From: an uncultured Lachnospiraceae bacterium
GTDB taxonomy: Bacteria > Bacillota > Clostridia > Lachnospirales > Lachnospiraceae
Length of the DNA: 5,675 nt
Direction of reading: 5' to 3'
Assembly (NCBI GenBank): GCA_946538445.1
Contig: CAMNGO010000139.1
Location: 1-5,675, forward strand
The notes under the pieces were generated by a model that saw only the letters and a list, made by a program, of their open reading frames with translations, was not told the DNA's origin and searched no databases. Made by a program: the position numbers and the translations under genes. This document shows positions 1-5,675 of this stretch, in pieces. Positions within the stretch are counted from its first letter, which is position 1. The number at the start of each line of letters is the position of its first letter.

Positions 1-83
1 GAGATCATAGCTGCGATGGTAATCTTATAGAAATCTCTCTTAAACTCTATCCATTTTTCCCATAAAACGGTGATAATACCCAT
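1..83 (-). CDS. ABC-2 type transporter permease, N-terminal fragment (runs off the left edge)
   Basis: Too short to have been called as a full ORF, but well supported. On the minus strand an ATG at 83-81 opens a frame of 27 codons that stays open to the window edge, beginning MGIITVLWEKWIEFKRDF and continuing into YKITIAAMIS. An amphipathic Trp/Lys/Arg-rich cytoplasmic start running into a hydrophobic helix is the usual N-terminus of ABC-2 permeases that pair with DrrA-type ATPases. The start follows the ATPase stop codon by 16 nt, and a GGGAG ribosome binding site (complement of 94-98) sits 10 nt upstream. It is therefore the third gene of the cbiL-ATPase-permease operon and presumably forms the membrane channel for that ATPase. 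The substrate cannot be read from this fragment; the family call rests on context plus the N-terminal pattern. Confidence 0.78.
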   Translation of the reverse strand, partial: MGIITVLWEKWIEFKRDFYKITIAAMI

Positions 84-99
84 AATAACTACTCTCCCG

Positions 100-939
100 C
101 TACTTCTTCGACAAGCGATTGCCGACTCGTTCCACAAAGACATCCTCCAAAGTGGTGGCACGCATGGTTGCGTCCGGATGATCTGTCATGTATGCGATCA
201 CATCGCTATGATTATGAAAATACCGACTGACCAGATTGTCTTCTGATACCTCGTCCACAGCAAAAGTTCCCAGTTCCTGAATCAGATGATCAGGGGTATC
301 CACTGTGTTGAGCTTCCCTTTATTAATCAGAGCAACCCTGTCACAGAGAGACTGGGCTTCATCGATATAGTGAGTGGTCAGGACGATGGTAAGTCCCTTC
401 TGATTCAGCTGCCTTAGCAGATTCCACATCTGACGTCTTGAGATTGCGTCCATTCCTGCCGTCGGTTCATCCAGCAATAAGATCTCCGGTTCGATCAGCA
501 AGGCCCGGCAGACCATAAGTTTTCGTTTCATACCACCGGACAAGTGACGCACCACTCTCTTTCGATACTCCTTCAGTCCGGCGAATTCCAGCCACTGGTC
601 TGTCCTTTCACGGATGACCTTCTTGGGAAGAAAATACAAACGTCCCTGATATTCCATCACCTCATCCATGGTCATATCCTGCCGCATGGAGTACTCCTGG
701 GTAATCACACTGAGTTTCCTCTTTTCTTTGGACGCCGTACGATTCAGCAGATTGCCATCCAGGCGGATCTCCCCCTCTGTGGGCAGGAGAACGGTGGACA
801 TCATACTGATGGTGGTGGTTTTCCCGGCTCCATTGGGACCCAGCAGTCCAAAAAACTCCCCAGTCTCGATCTTCAGATTCAGGTGGTCTACCGCTGTAAA
901 TTTGTCAAATGTTTTTGTCAGATCTTTTATCTCAATCAT
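100..939 (-). CDS. ABC transporter ATP-binding protein, DrrA/CcmA-like (ABC-2 type)
   Basis: Cytoplasmic ATPase subunit that powers an ABC-2 type membrane transporter, a class usually associated with export. All nucleotide-binding motifs are intact: Walker A GPNGAGKTT (residues 34-42), Q-loop Gln81, signature LSGGMKRK (133-140), Walker B ILLLDEP (153-159), D-loop Asp164 and switch His190. The C-terminal tail carries TLEDVF (263-268), the mark of the DrrA-like subfamily. The length of 279 aa is slightly shorter than the common 300-330 aa of that group. It starts 18 nt after the cbiL stop and is followed 16 nt later by a permease, so the three are almost certainly co-transcribed. The ribosome binding site is weak (GACGGTG, complement of 944-950), suggesting translation partly depends on read-through from cbiL. 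Substrate unknown: the family covers drugs, lipids, peptides and polysaccharides, and the cbiL linkage makes a corrinoid- or metal-related substrate worth considering. Confidence 0.93.
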   Translation of the reverse strand: MIEIKDLTKTFDKFTAVDHLNLKIETGEFFGLLGPNGAGKTTTISMMSTVLLPTEGEIRLDGNLLNRTASKEKRKLSVITQEYSMRQDMTMDEVMEYQGRLYFLPKKVIRERTDQWLEFAGLKEYRKRVVRHLSGGMKRKLMVCRALLIEPEILLLDEPTAGMDAISRRQMWNLLRQLNQKGLTIVLTTHYIDEAQSLCDRVALINKGKLNTVDTPDHLIQELGTFAVDEVSEDNLVSRYFHNHSDVIAYMTDHPDATMRATTLEDVFVERVGNRLSKK

Positions 940-957
940 TTTACACCGTCATTTGCT

Positions 958-1635
958 TTATTTTGCTATGATCAGGGAGAAATATCCGGCATCGTCCGGA
1001 ATCTCGTCAACACTCATGTACACCTTCTCATCAGGCATACCACAGTTTTCCACCATGTTGACTTCTCTTCCACTGGCTCTGAGCAGGTCCTTTATCTCCT
1101 TCATATGGCTTCCTGACTTCATCAGGACATAGTTGCCCGGCTGATCCAGAGGAGTATCCATCGTGTGGGCTGCGGGTACTACATGGAGCAGTTCATTCCA
1201 GAGGCACAGGGGTTTGTTAACCCTGGCTGCAGCAGCGCAGAATGAAGTGATACCCGGCACCAGTCGAGTCTCATATCCGTCTGCTTCCACGATATCCTGA
1301 AGATAGGTGAAAGTACAATATACAGTAGAATCGCCCAATGTGATATATACCACATTTTTCCCTTCTTCCAGATATTTTTCCAGCAGCTTTGCTCCTTTTT
1401 GATGATTGCGGATCTGCTCGTCTTTATCCATCACCATGGGCATATATACCGGAACCAGAGTTTTATTTTCTATCTCAGGCACCGTTCCCTGCACGATCTT
1501 ATAGGCAACCGCTTCCTTGGCATCCTTTCCTGCCACTGCGATCACATCATTTTCTTTGATCAGGTTGATTGCCTTTAATGTGATAAGTTCCGGATCTCCG
1601 GGGCCAACGCCGACGCCATATAATATTCCCTTCAT
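958..1635 (-). CDS. cbiL: Cobalt-factor II / cobalt-precorrin-2 C20-methyltransferase
   Basis: SAM-dependent methyltransferase that adds a methyl group to C20 of the cobalt-sirohydrochlorin macrocycle, the step that commits it to cobalamin synthesis. Family marks of the tetrapyrrole methylase fold are present in order: GVGPGDPELITLKA (residues 9-22), the SAM-site loop TLGDSTVY (99-106), and VPGITSF (126-132). The length of 225 aa is normal for CbiL/CobI. CbiL (anaerobic, cobalt early) is preferred to CobI (aerobic) because the surroundings look clostridial; sequence alone does not fully separate the two. The start ATG is preceded by GGAGGT (complement of 1639-1644), spaced 3 nt, which is close but strong. 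It is the first gene of a minus-strand operon with an ABC-2 transporter. No other cobalamin-synthesis gene lies in the window, so this copy sits apart from a classical cbi cluster or at its edge. Confidence 0.94.
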   Translation of the reverse strand: MKGILYGVGVGPGDPELITLKAINLIKENDVIAVAGKDAKEAVAYKIVQGTVPEIENKTLVPVYMPMVMDKDEQIRNHQKGAKLLEKYLEEGKNVVYITLGDSTVYCTFTYLQDIVEADGYETRLVPGITSFCAAAARVNKPLCLWNELLHVVPAAHTMDTPLDQPGNYVLMKSGSHMKEIKDLLRASGREVNMVENCGMPDEKVYMSVDEIPDDAGYFSLIIAK

Positions 1636-1694
1636 AATACCTCCAAAAATAATTCATTCATCATAAAATAAGTCTGTTCATAAGATACTCACCT

Positions 1695-1723
1695 ATTATA
1701 CACGAATCTTACAAGGATTTAAA
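1695..1723 (-). promoter_or_regulatory. Putative sigma-A promoter of the cbiL operon
   Basis: Read on the minus strand, a consensus -10 TATAAT (complement of 1695-1700) is preceded at exactly 17 nt by TTTAAA (complement of 1718-1723), which matches four of six -35 consensus bases. Transcription would begin near 1688, giving a leader of about 50 nt before the cbiL ATG. That is far too short for a cobalamin riboswitch. A small direct repeat, AGGATTT at 1714-1720 and 1725-1731 (11-bp period, one helical turn), overlaps the -35 element and could be a regulator site. Confidence 0.55.
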
Positions 1724-1735
1724 TAGGATTTTCCG

Positions 1736-1754
1736 AAACTTTGTTAAAGTGTTT
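1736..1754. promoter_or_regulatory. Small dyad, possible operator
   Basis: ACTTT at 1738-1742 and AAAGT at 1746-1750 are perfect inverted arms around GTT, with partial extension by AAA and TTT outside. It lies between the two divergent promoters, just upstream of the plus-strand one, where a shared regulator could bind. It is short and unrecognised, so this is a weak call. Confidence 0.25.
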
Positions 1755-1765
1755 CTTCAAAAAAG

Positions 1766-1795
1766 TTCGGTATAATTCATGATTTATGTTATAAT
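1766..1795 (+). promoter_or_regulatory. Putative extended -10 promoter of the surface-protein gene
   Basis: TATGTTATAAT at 1785-1795 matches the Gram-positive extended -10 form (TRTGnTATAAT) at every defined position. The best -35 candidate is TTCGGT at 1766-1771 with an 18-nt spacer, which is poor, as is usual where an extended -10 compensates. Transcription would begin near 1802, inside the ATTCAT/ATGAAT dyad (1794-1806). A repressor bound to that dyad would therefore cover the start site. The leader is about 50 nt. Confidence 0.6.
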
Positions 1796-1851
1796 TCATT
1801 ATGAATCAAAAAGGATAGCCAAAAATTACAAGGCTCATTAAGGAGAAAACT

Positions 1852-2958
1852 ATGATAAATTCAAAAAAAACAGCCCGGATGCTGATGTCTCTGGCTACTG
1901 TCCTTATCCTGGCTGTATCTATTCAATCGGATGTTCAGGCAGCAAAGGGGTTTGATCAGGTTGCCGGCGGTTCAGATATGGCGGCACAGAAGGAAGTAGA
2001 GAAATACGGAATGGTCCCCATCTATGGTCAAGACCTTGCGGACGGATCGTATGAGATACAGGTGGACAGCAGTTCTCCCTTCTTCCGCGTCGAAAAGGCG
2101 GTACTTAATGTGAAGGACGGTAAGATGGATGCCACCATGACCATGTCCAGTTACAGTTATGACTACATCTATGAGGGAACTGCCGAGGATGCTGCCAAGG
2201 CGGAGCTCTCCGACTATGTCAAATTCAAAAGACAATCCGGTTATTACACATTCGATATCGAGGTTCCTTATCTCAATCATAAATTCAATTGCGCTGCCTT
2301 CAGTAACCGTAAGCAAAAATGGTACAACCGTGAAATATTATTCAATGCAGGGACTCTCGATAAGAATGCCCTTCCATATAACGTACCTGATTATGATAAG
2401 ATTGAGAAAGCCATAAAATATTATGATAGCATGAAAGACCAGGATGACGACAAGAAAGAAACCGTGGTTCCTGACTCGTCATCCGGAGTGATCACCCCTC
2501 TGACCCCTGCGGAAGCCATGGCATTTGACGCGGATGACGGAGAGTACTCCATCGAGCTGAACATGACGGGAGGCAGCGGCCGTGCGAGCATCAGCTCTCC
2601 CACCCTTTTGGTGGTGAAAGAGGGGAAAGCATATGCCGAACTGATCTGGAGTTCTACCTATTATGACTATATGATCGTTGGCGGAAAGACCTACAAGAAT
2701 CTATCTGAAGACGGTGGCAATTCCCGTTTTCTGATTCCTATCCCTGTTATGGACAAGTCCTTCCCGGTAATCGCTGACACTACAGCCATGGGAGATCCGG
2801 TTGAAATCGAATACGAATTGACTTTCTATTCGGAATCGATTGGTTCCAAAAGCATGATCCCTCAGGAAGCTGCCAAAAGAGTTCTCCTCTTCGGTATCAT
2901 TATCATGTTGGTGGGAGGAGTCATCAATCATTTCTTTAAGAAGAGCCGGTTCAAATAA
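1852..2958 (+). CDS. Exported, C-terminally membrane-anchored surface protein with two NEAT-like beta domains
   Basis: No certain family name. Residues 1-30 are a signal peptide: a KK..R start, a hydrophobic core LMSLATVLILAVSI, and a likely cut after VQA (28-30). Residues 344-362 form a membrane helix followed by KKSRFK, so the body is held outside the cell. It is an internal duplication. Repeat A (about 64-169) and repeat B (about 229-331) both read DGxYxI..., then LxVK(D/E)GK, then SSxxYDY (99-105 and 267-273), then FxIxxP, and end in (E)xxLxF. Repeat B has Met274 after YDY and the segment ADTTAM (308-313); repeat A has a KWYNRE segment (156-161) instead. A Lys/Asp/Ser linker (about 180-220) joins them. 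The fold pattern resembles NEAT/iron-transport-associated domains seen in clostridial surface proteins, where Tyr or Met can bind heme. Binding of heme, corrinoid or metal is inference only, helped by the divergent cbiL. AAGGAG at 1840-1845, 6 nt before the ATG, supports the start. Confidence 0.8.
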   Translation: MINSKKTARMLMSLATVLILAVSIQSDVQAAKGFDQVAGGSDMAAQKEVEKYGMVPIYGQDLADGSYEIQVDSSSPFFRVEKAVLNVKDGKMDATMTMSSYSYDYIYEGTAEDAAKAELSDYVKFKRQSGYYTFDIEVPYLNHKFNCAAFSNRKQKWYNREILFNAGTLDKNALPYNVPDYDKIEKAIKYYDSMKDQDDDKKETVVPDSSSGVITPLTPAEAMAFDADDGEYSIELNMTGGSGRASISSPTLLVVKEGKAYAELIWSSTYYDYMIVGGKTYKNLSEDGGNSRFLIPIPVMDKSFPVIADTTAMGDPVEIEYELTFYSESIGSKSMIPQEAAKRVLLFGIIIMLVGGVINHFFKKSRFK

Positions 2959-2981
2959 TAATTAATTTAAGTAAGTATAAG

Positions 2982-3060
2982 AAAAGACGGATGGTATAAA
3001 GATTTCCTTCGAAAGTGGGAAAAACACTTTCTCAGGAAATCTTTATACCATCCGTCTTTT
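2982..3060. terminator. Long, probably bidirectional intrinsic terminator
   Basis: Positions 2982-3008 and 3034-3060 are perfectly complementary over 27 bp (arm core GACGGATGG / CCATCCGTC). Inside them, a 2x2 internal loop leads to a second 7-bp stem GAAAGTG/CACTTTC (3011-3017 with 3025-3031) and a 7-nt loop. The plus strand ends in TTTTTATTATT and the minus strand in TTTTCTTAT, so both can act as intrinsic terminators. It lies 23 nt after the surface-protein stop and 42 nt after the stop of the convergent CDF gene, the expected place for a shared terminator. The stem is unusually long and perfect, so a small palindromic repeat element is an alternative. Confidence 0.85.
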
Positions 3061-3102
3061 TATTATTCTTTGGGTTATGTCTTTATGATGAGGATGTGTA
3101 TA

Positions 3103-4275
3103 TCAGGCTTCACTGAAATCTGTATCCAGGGCTCCGTAGATCGTGTAATCCGGATATGCCTTCTGAACTTCTTCTATGGTTTTATGGTATGTCTCCACCC
3201 GGTTTGGAGAGTCGAAACTCACAACCACATCATAGCGGATCGTCTTCTTCTCTTCGTCGAGATAGAAGCCATGGATCTGAAGTACATACTCAGTACCCAG
3301 GACGATTTTCGATACATTTTTCTGAATCTCATGGGCCAGGTCATTCTTTGTATTCATGGAGTAAATACCTATGGCCGTCAAAATAACATTGTTCTTCTCG
3401 TAGACCTTCATCTGGATCTGTCTGAGCAACTCATCGATCTCATCTGCAGTACAGGTATCCGGAATCTCAATATGCAGGGACCCGTGATAATAGTTCGGAC
3501 CGTAATCAGTGATAACCAGGTCATATACTCCATAAACAACAGGGAATTCCAAAACTGTATTACGGATTTCCTTGGCCATCTGTGCATCCACTCCTTCGCC
3601 CAGAAGACGGGATATGGTCTCCCTCATCATATCGATTCCTGATTTGATGATCACGACGGAGATGATCGCTCCCAGCCAGGATTCCAAAGATACATGAGCG
3701 AACATAAAGATCAGCGCAGCAACAAGAGTGGATGCCGAAATAATAGAATCCAAGGTGGCATCCTCACCGGAATTGATCAGGGAATCCGAGTCTACTTTCT
3801 GCCCGACCCCTTTCACATATCTTCCTAAAATAATCTTTACCACAACCGCCACTGCCACGATAATCAGGGATGCACCGGTATAGCTGGGAGTCTCAGGATG
3901 AAGAATCTTCCTCACTGATTCCACCAGGGAAGTTATTCCTGCATACAGTACGATGACAGCTATGATCATGGCGGTCAGATACTCGATCCGGCCATAACCA
4001 AAAGGATGCTTTTTATCGGGATCCTTCCCCGCCAGCTTGGTACCGATGATGGTAATCACGGAAGAAGCGGCATCAGATATATTATTCACCGCGTCCAGGG
4101 TGATGGCAATAGAATTGGTGATAAGCCCTACAAAAGCCTTAAAAGCAGCCAAAGCCACATTGGCAGCTATTCCGATAATGCTGGTCCGTACGATCAATTT
4201 ATCCCGGTCATTCTCAACGAATGCAGGCTGATTGTTGCTGTCCATATTTTTGGCAATCTCATTTATTGTTCCCAT
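3103..4275 (-). CDS. Cation diffusion facilitator (CDF) metal exporter with a doubled cytoplasmic tail
   Basis: Membrane antiporter that expels a divalent metal ion in exchange for protons. About six helices can be seen in residues 28-211. Helix 2 carries SIAITLDAVNNISDAASS (55-72), giving an N64xxxD68 metal half-site; helix 5 carries GEDATLD (170-176), giving D172xxxD176. The loop KKHPFGYGRIEY (88-99) is a CDF hallmark. Zinc exporters usually have HxxxD in these helices; N/D and D/D sets are associated with manganese-type (MntE-like) or broader CDFs, so Mn, Fe or Co is favoured over Zn, without proof. At 390 aa it exceeds the roughly 300 aa of FieF. Beyond the normal C-terminal domain (about 228-308, with HGSLHIEIP at 264-272) is a second alpha/beta unit of similar size (about 312-390). 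The ATG has AGGAG (complement of 4283-4287) 7 nt upstream. The gene follows the NlpC/P60 gene by 27 nt, so they probably share a transcript. Confidence 0.93.
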   Translation of the reverse strand: MGTINEIAKNMDSNNQPAFVENDRDKLIVRTSIIGIAANVALAAFKAFVGLITNSIAITLDAVNNISDAASSVITIIGTKLAGKDPDKKHPFGYGRIEYLTAMIIAVIVLYAGITSLVESVRKILHPETPSYTGASLIIVAVAVVVKIILGRYVKGVGQKVDSDSLINSGEDATLDSIISASTLVAALIFMFAHVSLESWLGAIISVVIIKSGIDMMRETISRLLGEGVDAQMAKEIRNTVLEFPVVYGVYDLVITDYGPNYYHGSLHIEIPDTCTADEIDELLRQIQMKVYEKNNVILTAIGIYSMNTKNDLAHEIQKNVSKIVLGTEYVLQIHGFYLDEEKKTIRYDVVVSFDSPNRVETYHKTIEEVQKAYPDYTIYGALDTDFSEA

Positions 4276-4302
4276 TTTTAAACTCCTGACTATAATTTGT
4301 TA

Positions 4303-5675
4303 CTAATCTTCACTCCACCATCTGAGCACCCTGGTGAATCTGGATGCCACATTGCAGGAGGTAAACCGGATCCTGGCACCGGTATAAGGTGCTTCGAACA
4401 CGGTATTTTCATCAATATATATGGCGATGTGTCCATGTTTCCATACAAGATCCCCGGGCACAGCCTCCTCGAAGGGAATGGATTTCAAATGTCCGGCAAA
4501 ATCATAAGATGTCCAACGGAAACCCGGATTGACAGCCTTACATTCCCTGAGTCCGTAACTGACTAATCCGGAACAATCGAAAGCATTCGGCCCGGAAGCT
4601 CCCCAGACATAGGGAGTTCCCTCTTTTGCCACAACCGCATTCAGGAACTCTACCGCCTGATCCGGAATGGCATTCTTGTATTCCACCAGTCGGGAATCCA
4701 ACTGAATAGAGTTCGCTGCCTTGATCGCCTTCAGTGTCTTGATGTGTTCTTTTACATCCTGGATCTGAAGTTTGATGTCCTCGATCATATCATAATCTGA
4801 ATCAATGGCAATCTGACAGTATCTGGCCATATCCTTCAGTATTTTATCTGCATTTGAGTAGGAAGCATTCTCTATCCGGTTCTCAGTCGCTATATTATAC
4901 TCAATCTCATCAATCCAGACTGCCTGTGGCTGGTACTCTGTGGTATATTGATCAACCCATTCGGACAGGTGTTCATTATCATAGGTCCCGGCCAGATAAC
5001 TCAGTTTATCATCCAGGCCCTCGACTCTGTCTGCTTTGGGGACATAGGTACCTACCCGTATACAGCCGGTCAGATAGTATTCGGGGTTCTTGCTGCCTGG
5101 TTTTGCTTTAAGGATCATATCATAGACAGATTGGATATCCTCGGCTTCCTTCAAGTCTGCAGCCAGTCTGGCGCAGACCCTTTTCTTCTTGTCCCCAAGT
5201 ACTCTCTTCTTCTTTTTCAGAATCTTTAATTTCTTCCCGATCATCTCATCATTTCTGGAAACAGAAACGATGGTGAAGGAAGTATTGCCGCTGGAAACGA
5301 TCTCAAGATCAGAATAATCTCTTCCCTTGGAGTCATCTTTCACCACTTTCTTGGAGACGGCTTCGGTAACTTCCTCTTTCTCGGAATCAGAAACAGCTCC
5401 TGTTACAGTCTCGTCGGAGGATTTCTCTTCCTGACCGGTAGTATCCTCTGAAGTTGTGTCAGACACCCCTGAGCTATCTTTCTCATTGGAAGCCTGGCTT
5501 GTCTCTGACTCCGAGGTACCTGTGGAAGTCTCGGTTGTCTCGGATGTCTCAGGAGATCCTGACCCTCCTGTACTCTCGGAAGATGAACTGCCGCTGTCTC
5601 CACTCTGGGAAGATGAACTGCCACTGTCTCCACTCTGGGAAGATGAACTGCCACTGTCTCCACTCTCAGTAGATG
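4303..5675 (-). CDS. NlpC/P60 family cell-wall hydrolase with Ser-rich linker (5' end outside the window)
   Basis: Cysteine peptidase of the NlpC/P60 type, which cuts peptidoglycan stem peptides outside the cell. 456 residues are visible. The frame has no stop up to the right edge, so the true start and any signal peptide lie beyond it; a GTG at 5466 is not preferred as the start. Numbering from that GTG codon, the catalytic domain is about 268-387: WGASGPNAFDCSGL holds nucleophile Cys298, KHGHIAIY holds the base His346, and the third polar site, normally His/Asn/Gln, is Glu358 in FEAPYTG. The N-terminal visible part is a Ser/Thr/Glu/Gly linker with 10-residue repeats (SGDSGSSSSQ). A Lys-rich helix (about 75-110) and a possible coiled coil (about 226-264) follow, in an unrecognised middle region that probably positions the enzyme. 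It is the upstream partner of the CDF exporter. Confidence 0.88.
   Translation of the reverse strand, partial: STESGDSGSSSSQSGDSGSSSSQSGDSGSSSSESTGGSGSPETSETTETSTGTSESETSQASNEKDSSGVSDTTSEDTTGQEEKSSDETVTGAVSDSEKEEVTEAVSKKVVKDDSKGRDYSDLEIVSSGNTSFTIVSVSRNDEMIGKKLKILKKKKRVLGDKKKRVCARLAADLKEAEDIQSVYDMILKAKPGSKNPEYYLTGCIRVGTYVPKADRVEGLDDKLSYLAGTYDNEHLSEWVDQYTTEYQPQAVWIDEIEYNIATENRIENASYSNADKILKDMARYCQIAIDSDYDMIEDIKLQIQDVKEHIKTLKAIKAANSIQLDSRLVEYKNAIPDQAVEFLNAVVAKEGTPYVWGASGPNAFDCSGLVSYGLRECKAVNPGFRWTSYDFAGHLKSIPFEEAVPGDLVWKHGHIAIYIDENTVFEAPYTGARIRFTSCNVASRFTRVLRWWSED
5581..5675 (-). repeat. 30-bp tandem repeat encoding a Ser/Gly/Asp linker
   Basis: Units at 5581-5610, 5611-5640 and 5641-5670 repeat with a 30-bp period, and a fourth begins at 5671 and runs off the edge. 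Units 1 and 2 differ at one base; unit 3 differs from unit 2 at three bases near its end. The period is a multiple of three, so copy-number changes lengthen or shorten the hydrolase linker by ten residues (SGDSGSSSSQ) without breaking the frame. The low divergence suggests recent expansion by slippage or recombination. Confidence 0.9.

Larger units (their letters stand above)
1649..1799. repeat. Three copies of ATAATTCAT in the divergent intergenic region
   Basis: The plus strand shows ATAATTCAT at 1649-1657, 1772-1780 and 1791-1799. The last two extend to a perfect 10-bp TATAATTCAT repeat with a 19-bp period. One copy lies in the cbiL leader, and the other two overlap the -10 area of the plus-strand promoter. 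The last copy also forms half of a dyad, ATTCAT-t-ATGAAT (1794-1806). This arrangement would suit a regulator acting on both divergent genes, but the motif is AT-rich and could recur partly by chance. Confidence 0.35.

Noticed and set aside
544..1132. Plus-strand ORFs opposite the ATPase and cbiL genes
   Set aside because: They lie antisense to two genes with complete family motifs and show no recognisable protein pattern or good ribosome binding site.
1771..1776. TATAAT at 1771 as the main plus-strand -10
   Set aside because: No acceptable -35 lies 16-18 nt upstream and there is no TG extension, whereas TATAAT at 1790 has the full TRTGn extension.
1636..1851. Cobalamin riboswitch upstream of cbiL
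   Set aside because: The leader from the predicted start site is only about 50 nt, and no B12-box-like conserved segment is visible. The whole intergenic region has just 216 bp shared with a divergent gene.
2982..3060. Miniature transposable element
   Set aside because: No flanking target-site duplication is evident, and the position between two convergent genes with T-tracts on both sides is explained by a terminator. Kept only as an alternative to test by copy number.
3070..3642. Plus-strand ORFs opposite the CDF gene
   Set aside because: Antisense shadows of a clear CDF coding sequence; the first begins right after the hairpin without a promoter or ribosome binding site.
5464..5466. GTG at 5466 as the start of the NlpC/P60 gene
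   Set aside because: The frame is open for 69 more codons to the window edge with a coding-like Ser/Thr/Glu-rich linker and in-frame 30-bp repeats. A start at the GTG would also leave a wall hydrolase without a signal peptide.
5403..5672. Repetitive ORFs in other frames over the serine repeat (both strands)
   Set aside because: They only reflect the 30-bp repeat read in other frames, give His/Cys/Arg-rich nonsense peptides, and have no ribosome binding site or family match.

Overview
The window looks like a chromosomal segment of a Gram-positive anaerobe of the Clostridia, most plausibly Lachnospiraceae-like. The evidence is moderate GC content by eye, AAGGAG/GGAGGT-type ribosome binding sites, an anaerobic corrinoid-pathway enzyme (CbiL), an extracellular protein anchored by a C-terminal membrane helix, and a secreted-type NlpC/P60 hydrolase with a serine-rich linker. 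I cannot name the species. There is no sign of a mobile element, RNA gene or CRISPR array.

Left block, minus strand (1-1644): cbiL, an ABC-2 (DrrA-type) ATPase and the first 27 codons of a membrane permease form a tight operon with 18- and 16-nt gaps. CbiL methylates C20 of cobalt-sirohydrochlorin in B12 ring synthesis. The coupled transporter has no assigned substrate, and its position behind cbiL is the most suggestive context in the window.

Divergent control region (1636-1851): a sigma-A type promoter for the cbiL operon faces a near-perfect extended -10 promoter for the plus-strand gene. Three copies of ATAATTCAT and two small dyads lie between the genes, so shared regulation is plausible.

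Middle, plus strand (1852-2958): one gene encodes an exported surface protein with two copies of an all-beta, NEAT-like domain and a C-terminal membrane anchor. Its divergent pairing with cbiL and the Tyr/Met-rich motif in each repeat suggest, by inference only, binding or relay of a tetrapyrrole or metal. A 79-nt hairpin with a perfect 27-bp outer stem (2982-3060) separates it from the convergent operon and probably terminates both.

Right block, minus strand (3103-5675): an NlpC/P60 cell-wall hydrolase, N-terminus outside the window and carrying a 30-bp tandem repeat that encodes a Ser/Gly-rich linker, lies 27 nt upstream of a CDF-family metal exporter. The exporter has NxxxD and DxxxD metal-site motifs and a doubled cytoplasmic tail, which points away from the usual zinc-type site. 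Overall the window mixes corrinoid synthesis, metal export, an uncharacterised ABC transporter and envelope proteins.
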